A stretch of 64,000 nt of DNA from Bacteroidota bacterium (GTDB lineage Bacteria > Bacteroidota > Bacteroidia > Chitinophagales > Chitinophagaceae): positions 62,001-126,000 of the forward strand of contig JAFDXF010000076.1 of the NCBI GenBank assembly GCA_018268055.1, given 5' to 3'. Under the pieces are notes generated by a model. It made no database searches. It was not told the DNA's origin and was given only the letters and a program-made list of their open reading frames with translations. Shown here piece by piece: positions 28,201-38,800 of the stretch; positions within the stretch are counted from its first letter, which is position 1, and each line of letters begins with the position of its first letter. The position numbers were made by a program, and so were the translations under genes.

Positions 28201-28241
28201 ATTATAAAATATAACAGAGGCTTGTTTCTATCCTCTGTTAT
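28201..28241 (-). terminator. Hairpin terminator between two secreted-protein genes
   Basis: Perfect 10-bp arms ataacagagg/cctctgttat (28211-28220 and 28232-28241) with an A/T-rich tail on both sides. Confidence 0.7.
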
Positions 28242-28248
28242 TTTATTG

Positions 28249-30915
28249 TCATTTCAAAACTACTATTTTTTTTCTGATAATCATTTCTCCATTTCCGATG
28301 CTAACATTATAAGTGCCATCCGGCAAATGAGCAGGTAGCGTAATATCAACACTATTCCAGCCCATAAGTCCATTAATTGTTTTTGCAAACACTACGGCAC
28401 CTTGTGCATTAATAATAGAAATAGGCAATTCATCAGGAGCAGGCAATTCAAATTTTAATCTTATAAAATCTTTTGCCGGATTCGGTGATACGGAAAAAGT
28501 TGCATTCCAGTCTTTCATCACCACTTTTCGTATCATACTGAAACGGTTCATACCCGCAGATTCAATAACACGAATGCGATAATAAATCGTTCCTTTTCCT
28601 GCTGTATAATCATCATATTGATAATCAAAAGTTCCATTGACGCCATTAGCTTTTACAGAAGCAATCTTTTCCCAATTATTATTATCTCTAGATCTTTCTA
28701 TTTGATATTCATACGTACCTTCTTCTTCAGTAGCCTTCCATGATAACTTTACTTTTTGTGCTGCAGGTGTTGCATTGAAATCAATAAAATGTGTAGCCAA
28801 CGGGAAATTATCTATAATTACTTTATAGTCTTCTACTTCGCCATTGGTAAAATAACCGGTTGGGTGATTTACCGTCATACCTGCAGATGCTGCTGTAATT
28901 CTGATACGCAGGTAAGTAAACTGTCCATTGACAAAAACATTATTGGTATTGGGCCAGTACAAGTAAAAGTTTTGCATTGATGCGGAAGAAGGAACTGTAA
29001 TAGGAGTTATTGCTTCTGACGGATCAAAAACGCCATTACCATTTGTGTCCAACCATGCTATCAAAGTAGCATTTGCACCACTGTTATTATACGCTGCAAC
29101 CTGTGCGAGATAAGGCTTGGCACCAGGAGGTAGTATTGGAACATAAGCAAGTCCATCATCCACATCTTCTGTACCGGTTGTACCTCTTTTCCAAAATTCT
29201 CTATCCCAAGTAGCGCCTAATCTTATCAGCTCTGAACGTTCATGTGCCGCAGGGCTTTGAGTGGCAGGGCTCGAGTATGGATCATAGCTTGCCGGAGCGT
29301 CTCCAAAATCACATTTCGGGCGAAAAGGGTCTGATGCATCTCCTGCACTACCCGCCCAACCGGGTGGCACAGGTTCTCCGGGTACGGATTGCACTACTGC
29401 TTTATATCTTGTATTACTATTCGTTCCATTTTCATTGTAAAGACCTACGCTATCTCTTACAAAGAACAACTGACCGGCCCAGTTCATTCCTGCTTGTCCA
29501 TTAAATTGATTGTTCACATCAGGATTAATATAATATGCATCCATATTTCCTGTCATCATATTAAAATGATGGTAAGCACTTCTTGGATATTTATAAGGTG
29601 ATGCTGTTCTAGCTGTATTAAAATCATAAATCATACCATTTTTAATGATAAAATCTGCCCAGTCGTGATAAGTGTTTTGTGATCCATTTACATAAGCCGG
29701 TATAGACATCACTTGGCTTGCATTGATTGGATTTTGAGATGCATCAAACTGTATAGCCCATATATTAGAGCCGCGAGTAGTATAAGTAGGCGTCCAACCA
29801 CCGGAAGAATAATTCCCTCCTTCAATTCCAAGGTATAAAACCCCATTGTAGAATGCTGCAGCTGCGGATTGCACTCCTTGGTCAAAAACGGGCATATTTA
29901 ATCCAGTAGTAATATCTGCCATTACTACTTCAATGGCTTCAGTATTAAAATTATAGCGTTTTAGTTTTTTATACGAACTAATTGGTGGATATTGATCGCA
30001 TACATAATATAGAAATTTATGATCCGGATCATAAGCAAAAGAATTTATATATTGTAATTCTGCATCAGTAAACAACCACCAACACTTGCCTGTAGTCGGG
30101 TCCATCATATAAGCAGAGTTATTATCCGGCGTCACGATAAAATAATCCGGTTGGTTTTGTGTAGGGCCTACTAATGGGCGGTTATTAAACCCCTGATGCC
30201 AGTTGGTAGGGAAACTTCCGGTAACACAGGCATTAATGTCTGAAAGCCAGAATTCAGCATCGCTACCTACATTAGTAATTGTTAAAGTAATTGTTTTTAC
30301 TGGTCCTGCAATAGTAATTGTTGCGGTGCCTCTGTTATCAGCATTGCCTAAACTAGTGCTAGTTGCCGTTATGTAAGCATTTGTAGCGTTATTGTTAGAA
30401 ATTGTCAATATAGAAGTACCATAGGTAGCTACATTAATATTTTGTGCTACTGCTGCTGCATTCGTTGCAGCAAAGTTTATTTGTTGACTCCGATCGACAT
30501 CATAAAGTGTAAAACGGACATTTGAAACATCTTCACTAAAAGTTAAGGTGATAGTTTGGTTATTTGACGTGGGTACATACCTTGCATCATCTCCCGAATA
30601 AATAGCAGCAACATCACCGGTATGTGTGCCATTTTGTCCTTTTACCATTCCTGCTGCAGAAGTGGTAATCGTTACATATTTAGTACCTATAGCAAATCGT
30701 TGAGTTTGCTCCATTGCATTGGTTACATATCCGCCGTATGGTGCAACTGCGGTATTGTAATAATCCAGATTATCCCAATTCAGTTGAGCCTGCGTAAAGC
30801 CGGCCCCACACTGTGCATTTACACTGTTTTGCAATGCAACTGCATTAAAAATCGCCAGTGTAAGTATTAGTATTTGGTAAAACTTTTTCATAAAAGTCTT
30901 TATGGTTTTTTTCAA
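28249..30915 (-). CDS. Large secreted GEVED-domain protein with T9SS sorting domain
   Basis: 888 aa with a signal peptide (about 9-34, ending VNAQCG). About residues 60-240 are Thr/Asn/Ala-rich beta sandwich; about 270-540 contains a propeller-like region. The GEVED domain (DFGDAPASY near 550, then TGYFTNGEVEDYKVII near 715) is followed by a fibronectin-like linker (SWKATEEEGTYEYQIERS) and a T9SS C-terminal domain (SPNPAKDFIRLKFE...LPDGTYNVSIGNG). Likely a surface or secreted adhesin-like protein; the ligand is unknown. Confidence 0.85.
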   Translation of the reverse strand: MKKTIKTFMKKFYQILILTLAIFNAVALQNSVNAQCGAGFTQAQLNWDNLDYYNTAVAPYGGYVTNAMEQTQRFAIGTKYVTITTSAAGMVKGQNGTHTGDVAAIYSGDDARYVPTSNNQTITLTFSEDVSNVRFTLYDVDRSQQINFAATNAAAVAQNINVATYGTSILTISNNNATNAYITATSTSLGNADNRGTATITIAGPVKTITLTITNVGSDAEFWLSDINACVTGSFPTNWHQGFNNRPLVGPTQNQPDYFIVTPDNNSAYMMDPTTGKCWWLFTDAELQYINSFAYDPDHKFLYYVCDQYPPISSYKKLKRYNFNTEAIEVVMADITTGLNMPVFDQGVQSAAAAFYNGVLYLGIEGGNYSSGGWTPTYTTRGSNIWAIQFDASQNPINASQVMSIPAYVNGSQNTYHDWADFIIKNGMIYDFNTARTASPYKYPRSAYHHFNMMTGNMDAYYINPDVNNQFNGQAGMNWAGQLFFVRDSVGLYNENGTNSNTRYKAVVQSVPGEPVPPGWAGSAGDASDPFRPKCDFGDAPASYDPYSSPATQSPAAHERSELIRLGATWDREFWKRGTTGTEDVDDGLAYVPILPPGAKPYLAQVAAYNNSGANATLIAWLDTNGNGVFDPSEAITPITVPSSASMQNFYLYWPNTNNVFVNGQFTYLRIRITAASAGMTVNHPTGYFTNGEVEDYKVIIDNFPLATHFIDFNATPAAQKVKLSWKATEEEGTYEYQIERSRDNNNWEKIASVKANGVNGTFDYQYDDYTAGKGTIYYRIRVIESAGMNRFSMIRKVVMKDWNATFSVSPNPAKDFIRLKFELPAPDELPISIINAQGAVVFAKTINGLMGWNSVDITLPAHLPDGTYNVSIGNGEMIIRKKIVVLK

Positions 30916-31121
30916 TGGATAAAGTATTCTATAAAACTTATATTACTGTACAAAGATTTAATACTTCCATCATAAAAGCATACTGATAGCGTAGGTATTT
31001 GTTTAAATAAAGTATTAGTACTTCAATAAATCGTAGAATAGCGATGAGCTAAAAGGGCTTTTACTTAATTCTATTTAAGCCAATAAAATTATTCTTGTTA
31101 ATTTTACACTCAATTTAGTTT

Positions 31122-32204
31122 ATGAGTACAGCAAAACCCATCATTGGCATTTCTTGCGGCGACTTAAATGGCATCGGCATAGAGTTGATTATTAAAACAT
31201 TTTCTGATAATAGAATATTGGAACAATGCACTCCGGTAATTTTTGCATCCAATAAAGTGTTTAATTATTATCGTAAAGGCATGCCCGATTATAATTTTAG
31301 TTTTCAGAGTGTAAAGGAATACAACAAAATAAATCCAAAGCAAGTAAACCTATTTCAATGCTGGGAAGAAGATGTAGCCATCAATCCCGGGCAGCTTACA
31401 CCGGAAGGTGGCAAATATGCAACCATCTCATTACAAACTGCTGTAGCAGCGCTTACACAAAAACATATTGATGGATTAGTCACTGCACCCATTCACAAAA
31501 AAAATATACAATCAACAGAATTTAGTTTTACCGGGCACACTCCTTATTTAAAAAATATTTTTGGCGCCAATGATGTATTGATGATGCTTTTCGCCAATGA
31601 TTTCAGGGTAGGTTTGGTGACAGAACACGTTCCGATTGCGGAAGTATCAAAACACATTACTAAAGAAAACATCCTTTCAAAACTGAACATACTTTATAAA
31701 AGCTTGCAAACAGACTTTGGCATTGACAAGCCTCGCATAGCAGTGCTCGGGTTGAATCCACACGCAGGTGATGAAGGCCTGATTGGATCGGAAGAAGCAC
31801 TTATCATTAAACCGGCTATTAAAGAAGCAAAGAATAAAAACATGCTGGTTTTTGGGCCATACAGTGCCGATGCATTCTTTGCACGTCGCTCATATATTCA
31901 GTTTGATGCAGTGCTCGCTATGTACCACGATCAAGGTTTGATTCCTTTTAAATCATTGGCCATAGGAGAAGGCGTAAACTACACAGCAGGCTTGCCTGCC
32001 ATCCGAACATCGCCTGATCATGGCGTAGCTTTTGATATAGCCGGAAAATACAAAGCAGATAATACTTCTTTTTTAACAGCTATATTTGAATGTATTGATA
32101 TCATCAATCGTAGAAACGGCTATTTTGAAAACAGAACAAATCCGCTTCGCAAGATGACTAATGTAATGTTGGCGAATGCAAAAGATGAAGCGATTGAAGA
32201 ATAG
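31122..32204 (+). CDS. pdxA: 4-hydroxythreonine-4-phosphate dehydrogenase
   Basis: 360 aa, slightly longer than usual. PdxA motifs: GISCGDLNGIGIELI at the start, TGHTPYLK, the LGLNPHAGDEGLIG block and AMYHDQGLIPFK, which carry metal-binding histidines. It oxidises 4-phosphohydroxy-L-threonine in the DXP-dependent pyridoxal phosphate pathway. Stop is directly next to the convergent LolA-like gene, with no terminator space. Confidence 0.95.
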   Translation: MSTAKPIIGISCGDLNGIGIELIIKTFSDNRILEQCTPVIFASNKVFNYYRKGMPDYNFSFQSVKEYNKINPKQVNLFQCWEEDVAINPGQLTPEGGKYATISLQTAVAALTQKHIDGLVTAPIHKKNIQSTEFSFTGHTPYLKNIFGANDVLMMLFANDFRVGLVTEHVPIAEVSKHITKENILSKLNILYKSLQTDFGIDKPRIAVLGLNPHAGDEGLIGSEEALIIKPAIKEAKNKNMLVFGPYSADAFFARRSYIQFDAVLAMYHDQGLIPFKSLAIGEGVNYTAGLPAIRTSPDHGVAFDIAGKYKADNTSFLTAIFECIDIINRRNGYFENRTNPLRKMTNVMLANAKDEAIEE

Positions 32205-32903
32205 TTATTTTGGGGTAAACACTGTATCGGAAACGCCTTTATTGATGCTGTAATTGGAATAGACAATCTCTACTTTCCCTTTTTTGTTTTTCAATTTATC
32301 AGCCTTGTCTTTATCTGCACCGTTGTCAAAATCCAATGATATTCCTTTGGGTAGCTTATAATCTTTGGTATTAAAAGAAAGTTCCACTTTGTCGGGCAGT
32401 CCAAAAGCAATGTAATTTTTAAATGTCAATAATAATTCGTACGTGCCATGTTCTTTAGTGCTGATTACTGATTTAAGTGTAACTAATCTGGTTTCATCTA
32501 TATACAATGTAGCTCTGGAAATATTTTCTTCATCACTCAATGGGAAAATTTTTACTACTCTACACTCCGTCCCATTTATTTTTTCTTTACCTCCATCAAT
32601 AGCCTCATAGTTATCAAGGCCCAATACATTATTCAAATTTATATTGATAGTGCCTTTAGGAACAAAAGAAATTCCTTTCTCATTTATGATTTTTATTTTA
32701 TCCGGTTTTTTATAATACACTTTCACATTCGCAATTGGTGCTTTGATAAATAAAACATTAGTTTTCATTTTACCATCCGCCACATAATCATTCACCAGAT
32801 CATATTGATTCTTTACTTTTTTAAGCAGCTCCTTTACCTCTTGCGCAGAAGCGAATGACACAATAATCCATACCATCAAAAACGCTAAAAAAATCTTTTT
32901 CAT
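32205..32903 (-). CDS. Exported LolA-like outer-membrane lipoprotein carrier-fold protein
   Basis: 232 aa with a signal peptide (about 1-20, ending SFASA-QE). The mature part resembles the LolA/LolB-like half barrel: VADGKMKTNVLFIKAPIANVKVYYKKPDKIKI, then GTECRVVKIFPL and LYIDETRLVTLKSVIS. These proteins bind acyl chains or lipids in the periplasm. It is last in a three-gene operon after an ABC ATPase and permease, suggesting it works with that transporter. The family call is by pattern only. Confidence 0.65.
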   Translation of the reverse strand: MKKIFLAFLMVWIIVSFASAQEVKELLKKVKNQYDLVNDYVADGKMKTNVLFIKAPIANVKVYYKKPDKIKIINEKGISFVPKGTININLNNVLGLDNYEAIDGGKEKINGTECRVVKIFPLSDEENISRATLYIDETRLVTLKSVISTKEHGTYELLLTFKNYIAFGLPDKVELSFNTKDYKLPKGISLDFDNGADKDKADKLKNKKGKVEIVYSNYSINKGVSDTVFTPK

Positions 32904-32909
32904 AAAGTG

Positions 32910-33794
32910 TTAATTCAAAATATCTTTTTTTCTAAAATGCCATACAGTAATACTCATGAACAAACCAATATATCCCAATAAAATCAAACCACTGCGTACC
33001 AATGCCATTGGCCTTTCAATAGAACCATCAATCGTTGTTCCATCTGCAGCTTTCTCTACATAAAAGAAACCTTTCCAGCCAAGCATGTGCGTAGTAAATG
33101 ACCAAGGATTGATTGTGTGTTCAAACAATGGAACTTTTAATTGCTGAACAATTGTAAACACAATTACCACACACACTGTGGCCACAATAGGGCCTAAAGA
33201 ATTTTCTGAAAAAGCAGAAAACATCATTGCCATTGCTGCTATCGTAGTTAAGGCTAATGATGCAAAAATAAATGCAGCAAAAAATCGCCAAAGCACATCA
33301 TAAGAATTCATCTGATGCCAATCCATTTCCTTAAACACTACTAAATCTCCTTGTCCAAATAATAAAATACTTCCGAACAAAGCAAGCACAGCCATCCATA
33401 CTAATAGCAGAATTACATAAATGGTGCTCGCCGAAAATTTTGCTAAAACTAATTCTGTTCTGGTTATCGGTTTACTGCCCAATAAACGCAATGTGCCCAG
33501 ATTGGCTTCACCCGATATCATATCTCCCGCAATCAATGCAACCAACAAGGGAACGTGAATCAAAATCATGTGCAAAACAGCTACACAAACAAAATAACCA
33601 TTCAGTATTTTATTATATGGAATTTCAAAAGTATCTGACTGACTATCGGTATATAATTCAATAAAATCTTTGCCATTTACTTTTAAAGCAAGCTGTACGA
33701 GTATTACAATAACCGCTATAGCCCCAAAAGAAATATAGGTTCGCGGCCTTTTAAAAATTTTAAATAGTTCTATGCGTAGTATAGTGAAAAACAT
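32910..33794 (-). CDS. ABC-2-type transporter permease
   Basis: 294 aa with about six membrane helices and a large extracytoplasmic loop after the first (about 40-65, KVNGKDFIELYTDS). The segment SGEANLGTLRLLGSKPITRTEL is typical of ABC-2 permeases. Its start immediately follows the stop of the ATPase gene, so the two form one transporter. Substrate unknown. Confidence 0.88.
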   Translation of the reverse strand: MFFTILRIELFKIFKRPRTYISFGAIAVIVILVQLALKVNGKDFIELYTDSQSDTFEIPYNKILNGYFVCVAVLHMILIHVPLLVALIAGDMISGEANLGTLRLLGSKPITRTELVLAKFSASTIYVILLLVWMAVLALFGSILLFGQGDLVVFKEMDWHQMNSYDVLWRFFAAFIFASLALTTIAAMAMMFSAFSENSLGPIVATVCVVIVFTIVQQLKVPLFEHTINPWSFTTHMLGWKGFFYVEKAADGTTIDGSIERPMALVRSGLILLGYIGLFMSITVWHFRKKDILN

Positions 33795-34700
33795 TTAGTC
33801 TTTTGTTTGGGTAAGAAAATAGTCTTCTAATGAGTGAATACGCCGAATGCTTTCCACGCTGATATCATGCGCTACTAATTCTTTATTAAAATCCGGAATT
33901 TTATCTTTATTAAATTCCAAACGAATGATATGATTAGCAACACTTTTAAGATATTTATTCCATTCAGAATTTCTTATAAAATTCAAAGCTGTTTCTGTAT
34001 CAGCTTCCAGTTCTACAATAGAATATTCGGGATTCAATAGTTCTTTTACATTTCCTTCTACTACTTTTTTCCCTTTGTTGATGATCAACATACTGTCCGC
34101 CACTATTTCCATCTCACTGAGCAGGTGTGAGGATACAACCAATGTCTTACCTTGTTCTTTGCTTAGCCGAATAATCATATTACGCATTTCAGCTATTCCT
34201 TGCGGATCGAGGCCATTCGTAGGCTCGTCTAAGATTAACAATTTAGGATCGTGTATTAATGCACAGGCAAGTCCTAAACGCTGCTTCATACCTTGTGAAT
34301 ATGTTTTTACTTTGCTATGCATCCTGTCGGCAAGCCCTACTTTAGCCAACTGTTCTTTTAAATGCGTAAAAGGAATCTTAATACCGCTCAACTTTGCAAA
34401 CAGTTGAATATTTTCTAATGCTGTGAGATAATTATATAAATCAGGCCGTTCAATGATAGCTCCGATTTGTTTGAGAATTTCTTTCCTGTGCTGTTGTAGG
34501 TTCATTCCAAAAATTTCAATCGTACCATCGGTTGGTTTTATCAGTGTGAGCAACATTCGGATTGTTGTTGATTTACCGGCACCGTTTTGCCCTAAGAAGC
34601 CATACACTTCTCCTTCTCGAACTGAGAAAGAAAGATTGTCAACTGCTTTTACTTCTTTAAATTCTTTGGTAAGATTATTGACTCGTATAATTTCATTCAT
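33795..34700 (-). CDS. ABC transporter ATP-binding protein
   Basis: About 301 aa from the ATG at 34698-34700 (MNEIIRVNNLTKEF). Walker A GQNGAGKST, signature YSQGMKQRLGLA, Walker B KLLILDEPTNGLDPQG and H-loop SSHLLSE, plus the C-terminal extension usual in ABC-2 partners (about 215-300). First gene of the operon with the permease and the LolA-like protein. A -7 element ends ten bases before the start. Confidence 0.93.
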   Translation of the reverse strand: MNEIIRVNNLTKEFKEVKAVDNLSFSVREGEVYGFLGQNGAGKSTTIRMLLTLIKPTDGTIEIFGMNLQQHRKEILKQIGAIIERPDLYNYLTALENIQLFAKLSGIKIPFTHLKEQLAKVGLADRMHSKVKTYSQGMKQRLGLACALIHDPKLLILDEPTNGLDPQGIAEMRNMIIRLSKEQGKTLVVSSHLLSEMEIVADSMLIINKGKKVVEGNVKELLNPEYSIVELEADTETALNFIRNSEWNKYLKSVANHIIRLEFNKDKIPDFNKELVAHDISVESIRRIHSLEDYFLTQTKD

Positions 34701-34709
34701 AGTGATATG

Positions 34710-34717
34710 CAAATGTA
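34710..34717 (-). promoter_or_regulatory. -7 element of the ABC/LolA-like operon
   Basis: Minus-strand TACATTTG, ending ten bases before the ATPase start, so the leader would be very short. Confidence 0.5.
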
Positions 34718-34981
34718 TTGCTGTCGCTATACCAATTCAAGTATATCTACGATTTTAAAAATAAATTTTACGATTTACTTGCAAGTATAAAAACGAGGTA
34801 TTACGTTTGTTTTCTATTCGGAAAACAAATAGTACCCTCGTAAAATTACGAATAACATCCGTACCAGAATCTTCCATAAGTTTCTTCTACGGTTTATTAC
34901 AAAAGTTTTAAGAATGCACTTTTTACCGAACAAGAATCCAAATATCACTATGAGTCTTTAAAATAATTCAACGCTAAGGAA

Positions 34982-35383
34982 ATGATTAAATTTATTGCAC
35001 TCGTATCATTGGTCGTAACAAGAGTTTTCTTCCACCCCATTGACACTAATCCAACTACTGCTCCTTTTGCAAGTCTGTCACAAAACGAAATCGTACCTGC
35101 CAAGATATTATCCGCCAATGCGGAAATTAAAAACAATAAAGTATTGCTTAATTGGAATGTTTCCGAAAATGAAACAGCGGACCAGTTTGAAGTAGAAAAA
35201 AGTACTGACGGTATTAATTTCAAATTCAGTGCATTGGTATTTGGCTCAGAAAAAACTAAAACTGAACGTTACCAGTTTTTCGAAAAGGCTGGTAAAAAGA
35301 AAATGCTTTATAGAATTAAGCTCATCAATAAAAATAAAGAAATTGAATATTCTTCCATTTTAGAAATCAATCCGGAAGCTTAA
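34982..35383 (+). CDS. Small secreted protein with a fibronectin-like domain
   Basis: 133 aa with an N-terminal hydrophobic segment (about 1-18). The rest matches the beta-sandwich linker seen just before T9SS sorting domains in the large secreted proteins of this window (LNWNVSENETADQFEVEKS, then YRIKLINKNKEIEYSS), but here it is the whole protein and no sorting domain follows. It may be a stand-alone domain or a shortened relative. Function not recognised. Confidence 0.7.
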   Translation: MIKFIALVSLVVTRVFFHPIDTNPTTAPFASLSQNEIVPAKILSANAEIKNNKVLLNWNVSENETADQFEVEKSTDGINFKFSALVFGSEKTKTERYQFFEKAGKKKMLYRIKLINKNKEIEYSSILEINPEA

Positions 35384-35392
35384 AAAAATACC

Positions 35393-35533
35393 ATGTCGAA
35401 AACTGCAAAGAAAATATTAAAAGAAGAATATACAAGGTTGAAAAACGCTTTGAAGAAAATGTTGAAGCCGGAAAGAAAAGAACCGATGCCGCAATTAGTT
35501 TTACAACCGGTGCGTAATAAAACGTACAAATAG
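35393..35533 (+). CDS. Small basic protein, 46 aa, unknown
   Basis: ATG at 35393 to TAG at 35531-35533. Sequence is Lys-rich and helical: MSKTAKKILKEEYTRLKNAL, then a Pro/Gln-rich end with VRNKTYK. It begins nine bases after the preceding gene and is followed by a terminator, as expected for the second gene of a short operon. No family recognised; coding is inferred from position and composition. Confidence 0.5.
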   Translation: MSKTAKKILKEEYTRLKNALKKMLKPERKEPMPQLVLQPVRNKTYK

Positions 35534-35578
35534 AAGCAATCACTTTTTTTCACATACACTAAGAGTACACAAAAAAGC

Positions 35579-35606
35579 AAAGGCCCTTTTCTAAGGGTCT
35601 TTTCTA
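35579..35606 (+). terminator. Rho-independent terminator
   Basis: 10-bp stem with one wobble (35579-35588 with 35593-35602), followed by TTTTC. Closes the small secreted/basic protein pair. Confidence 0.75.
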
Positions 35607-35812
35607 TTTATAGCGATGGCTCAAAGCATTATCATCTAATATCGGATACAAGTTTTTAAATAATAAAATCTATTAAATTAAATGGAAGACACATAAAAAT
35701 TATGCGGAACTGCCTCTTTAAAAAACTTAGTCAGGAACTATTACAAGCATAAAAATGTCTCCTTTTGTTCACAATTTGCATGACTAATCAATCTACCCAT
35801 CCATAACGGTTT

Positions 35813-35848
35813 CGAAATAAAAAGGGGCTTCCTATTGAAAGCCCCTTT
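35813..35848 (-). terminator. Rho-independent terminator of the SdrD-repeat gene
   Basis: Perfect 10-bp arms aaaggggctt/aagccccttt (35821-35830, 35839-35848); on the minus strand a TTATTTC tail follows. Confidence 0.8.
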
Positions 35849-35874
35849 GATATGATATCCTCTATATTTTTTAA

Positions 35875-38800
35875 TTACTTGACAATTGAGAATGAAGTTT
35901 TTGTATTTGACTTTTCTTCAGTTATTTCAAGCACATAATTACCATGAGATAGCTTATTCAATCCATCAATATTTAACTGATTGGAACCCTGCGCAACAGT
36001 TTGTTTTTTAAACACTACTGTTTTACCCGATTCGTCAATCAAACGCATTTGTATATTACCCATTGATGTTGCTGTAAAGCTTACTTGTAATGTTCCTACA
36101 AATGGGTTAGGCCAAACCTTAATTCCTTTTGTTTTCAAGATTACAACGGCAACATTGCTATACTGTACACGGCCATCTATATCATAGAGTTTAATTCTAT
36201 AAAATACCTGACCATTACTCATTAATGCACTCACATCGTCAATACTTGAGTAGGTGCGAAGTACATCGCTATTGCCGGCTGCTCTTACACTTGCTCCTAC
36301 TTTAGAAAACACTCCATTGTTTGTACTACGTTCAATTTCAAAATATGCAGTATTTAATTCACTGAGTGTATTCCAAACCAATGTAACTGTCGAGTTTTGA
36401 AGTGCTGCATTCAACTGTAAGCCTCTAATCGGTAATGTAATAAAATTAACAAGACCTGCATCAAAGCTCAGATTAACTGTAGTAGTAGTTACAACAATGT
36501 TTGTGATGCTGGTTCCAATAACATCACTATCAACGTTATCATCACCACCTACATTAGGCGTAGTAAACGATACACCAACAGGCAGATTGCTGAAGTTAAG
36601 GCTGTATGTACCGGGTGCCACATTATTAAATAAGTAATACCCTTTTGCATCAGTAACAGTTACTGCAATTGTCTTACCACCTGCATCTATCAGTGAAACC
36701 AGAATTCCAGGAGCACCGGGTTCGCCGGGTTGTTGTACACCATCGGCATTAGTATCAATCCAAACATAATCACCAATAACTGCTCTTGGTTTAAATATTC
36801 CAGCATCAATTGTAAAGTCAGTTTCTCCGGCCGTAAGTACAATATTCCCTGTGCGACCTACAGAAGGATTGCCTGAAACAGGAATTGCGTCGCTATTGGT
36901 ATCATCTCCATTGTCGCCCGCATTAACGTTTTTAGTAAATGCAGTTCCATTTGGAATGGTACTGAATTCTACTTGGTATGTACCGGCAATAAGATTACTG
37001 AACATATAACTTCCATCCTGATTAGTAATCATACTTGCAACAGGAAGTGCGTCATCTCCATTTCCGGGTATTCCATCAGGGCCATAACCGGGACGATATA
37101 AAGTAACCGTTACGCCTGCAACACCGGGTTCTCCTGCATTTTGAATACCATCGCCATTATTATCCATCCAAACAAAATTGCCGAGTGCTGCTCTGGAACT
37201 TGTTGTAATACCGGCATCTAAAGTATTATTTAGTGTATTTGCCGTAATATTGGCTGTAGGTGTCATACCGTTTATTAGGTCGGCATCACTTCTCAAATTA
37301 TCGCCGCTGCCTGCTCCCGCTTTGGTTGTATAATTATAACCTGCTGGCAGGTTGGTAAACTTAACGCCAAATGAAACACCTGCTGTTAAATCTGCAAATG
37401 TGTAATAACCATTTATATCGGTTGTAGTAACAACAGGATTGTTTGTTATTGCTCCGGTTCTATCTACGTACTGACCATTAGCATTAACTAAAGTAACCAT
37501 CACGCCAGCTACACCAGGTTCTGTGCCATTTTGAATTCCGTCATTAGCCGTTCCGCCGCCTGCTCCATTATCAATCCACACTTTATCGCCCAATGATCCT
37601 TTTGCGGTATTTTTAATACCTAAATCAACAGTAAGATTTTGCTCTCCGGCTGCAAGTATATACAGTCCAGTAGTTGACACACTACTTGAATTTGCATTTG
37701 TAACAGTACTGCCATCGCTATCTATTGTATCATCTGTACCTGCATCCTGAGTAACAGTGCTACAGCCCAAAGGCAAGTTAGTAAACCCAACCTGATAAGT
37801 ACCTGCAGGCAATCCTGTGAATAAGTATTCGCCTAATGCATTGGTAACTGTAGTAGCATAAGGAGTAGATGCTTCTGCTCCAGTTATTACACCATCGCCA
37901 TTTGCATCGCGATAAAGATTTACAGTAACACCTTGTACTCCCGGTTCGCCCGGATCCTGCACATTATTACTATTCACTACATCCCACCATACTTTATTTC
38001 CAAGACTTGCTAAACCACTTCCTACTCCAGACACTAAGCCGGCATCTACATTAAGTTGCGCTTGTCCGGCCGTTAATGTAATTGTACCCGTTTTTCCTAT
38101 ACCGGGATTTACATCACTATTTGTAGCATTTGAAGGATCACTTGCCCAGATAGGTGTAAAGCTGTATCCTTTTGGCAGATTGCTAAATCCTACACTATAA
38201 TTACCTGCTGCTAAATTTGCAAACAAATAATATCCTTTACTATCAGTAGTTGTTGTTGCGATTGCAGTACCACCGCTATTATAAAGTGTAACGGTAACAC
38301 CTGCTACGCCAAACTCTCCGGCATCTTGTACGCCATTAGCATTTGAATCGAACCAAACATAATCGCCAAGTTTTGCATTGCCTGCAGGTGCGGTCTGAGT
38401 AAGACCGGCATCTATTGACATATTCCTTTGTCCGGGAGCCAATTTAATATCAGGTGCCAATCCTGTAGCAGGATCAGGATTGCTATCAATGTTTCTATCT
38501 GAACCGACATTAGCAGTTACGAATGTATATCCGGAAGGAGCTACAAATCCAACTCTGTAAACAGTACCACCTGAAGCAGCCGGCAAGTTGTTGAATACAT
38601 AATTACCAAAAGCATCTGTTACGGTAGTAGCATAAGGAGTAGATGCCTCTGCACCGGATATCACACCATCTCCATTAGCATCACGATAAAGGTTTACGGT
38701 TACTCCTGCAACACCGGGTTCGCCCGCATCTTGAAGATTATTTCCATTTAGATCGAGCCAAACTTTATCACCAAGGCTTGCTGTATTGTTGGGTTGCGTT

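Larger units (their letters stand above)
35534..35874. other. Intergenic stretch with two terminators
   Basis: 341 bases between the small basic gene and the SdrD-repeat gene. It contains a plus-strand terminator near 35579 and a minus-strand terminator near 35813. The middle 200 bases are A/T-rich; no gene or other structure was seen there. Confidence 0.7.
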
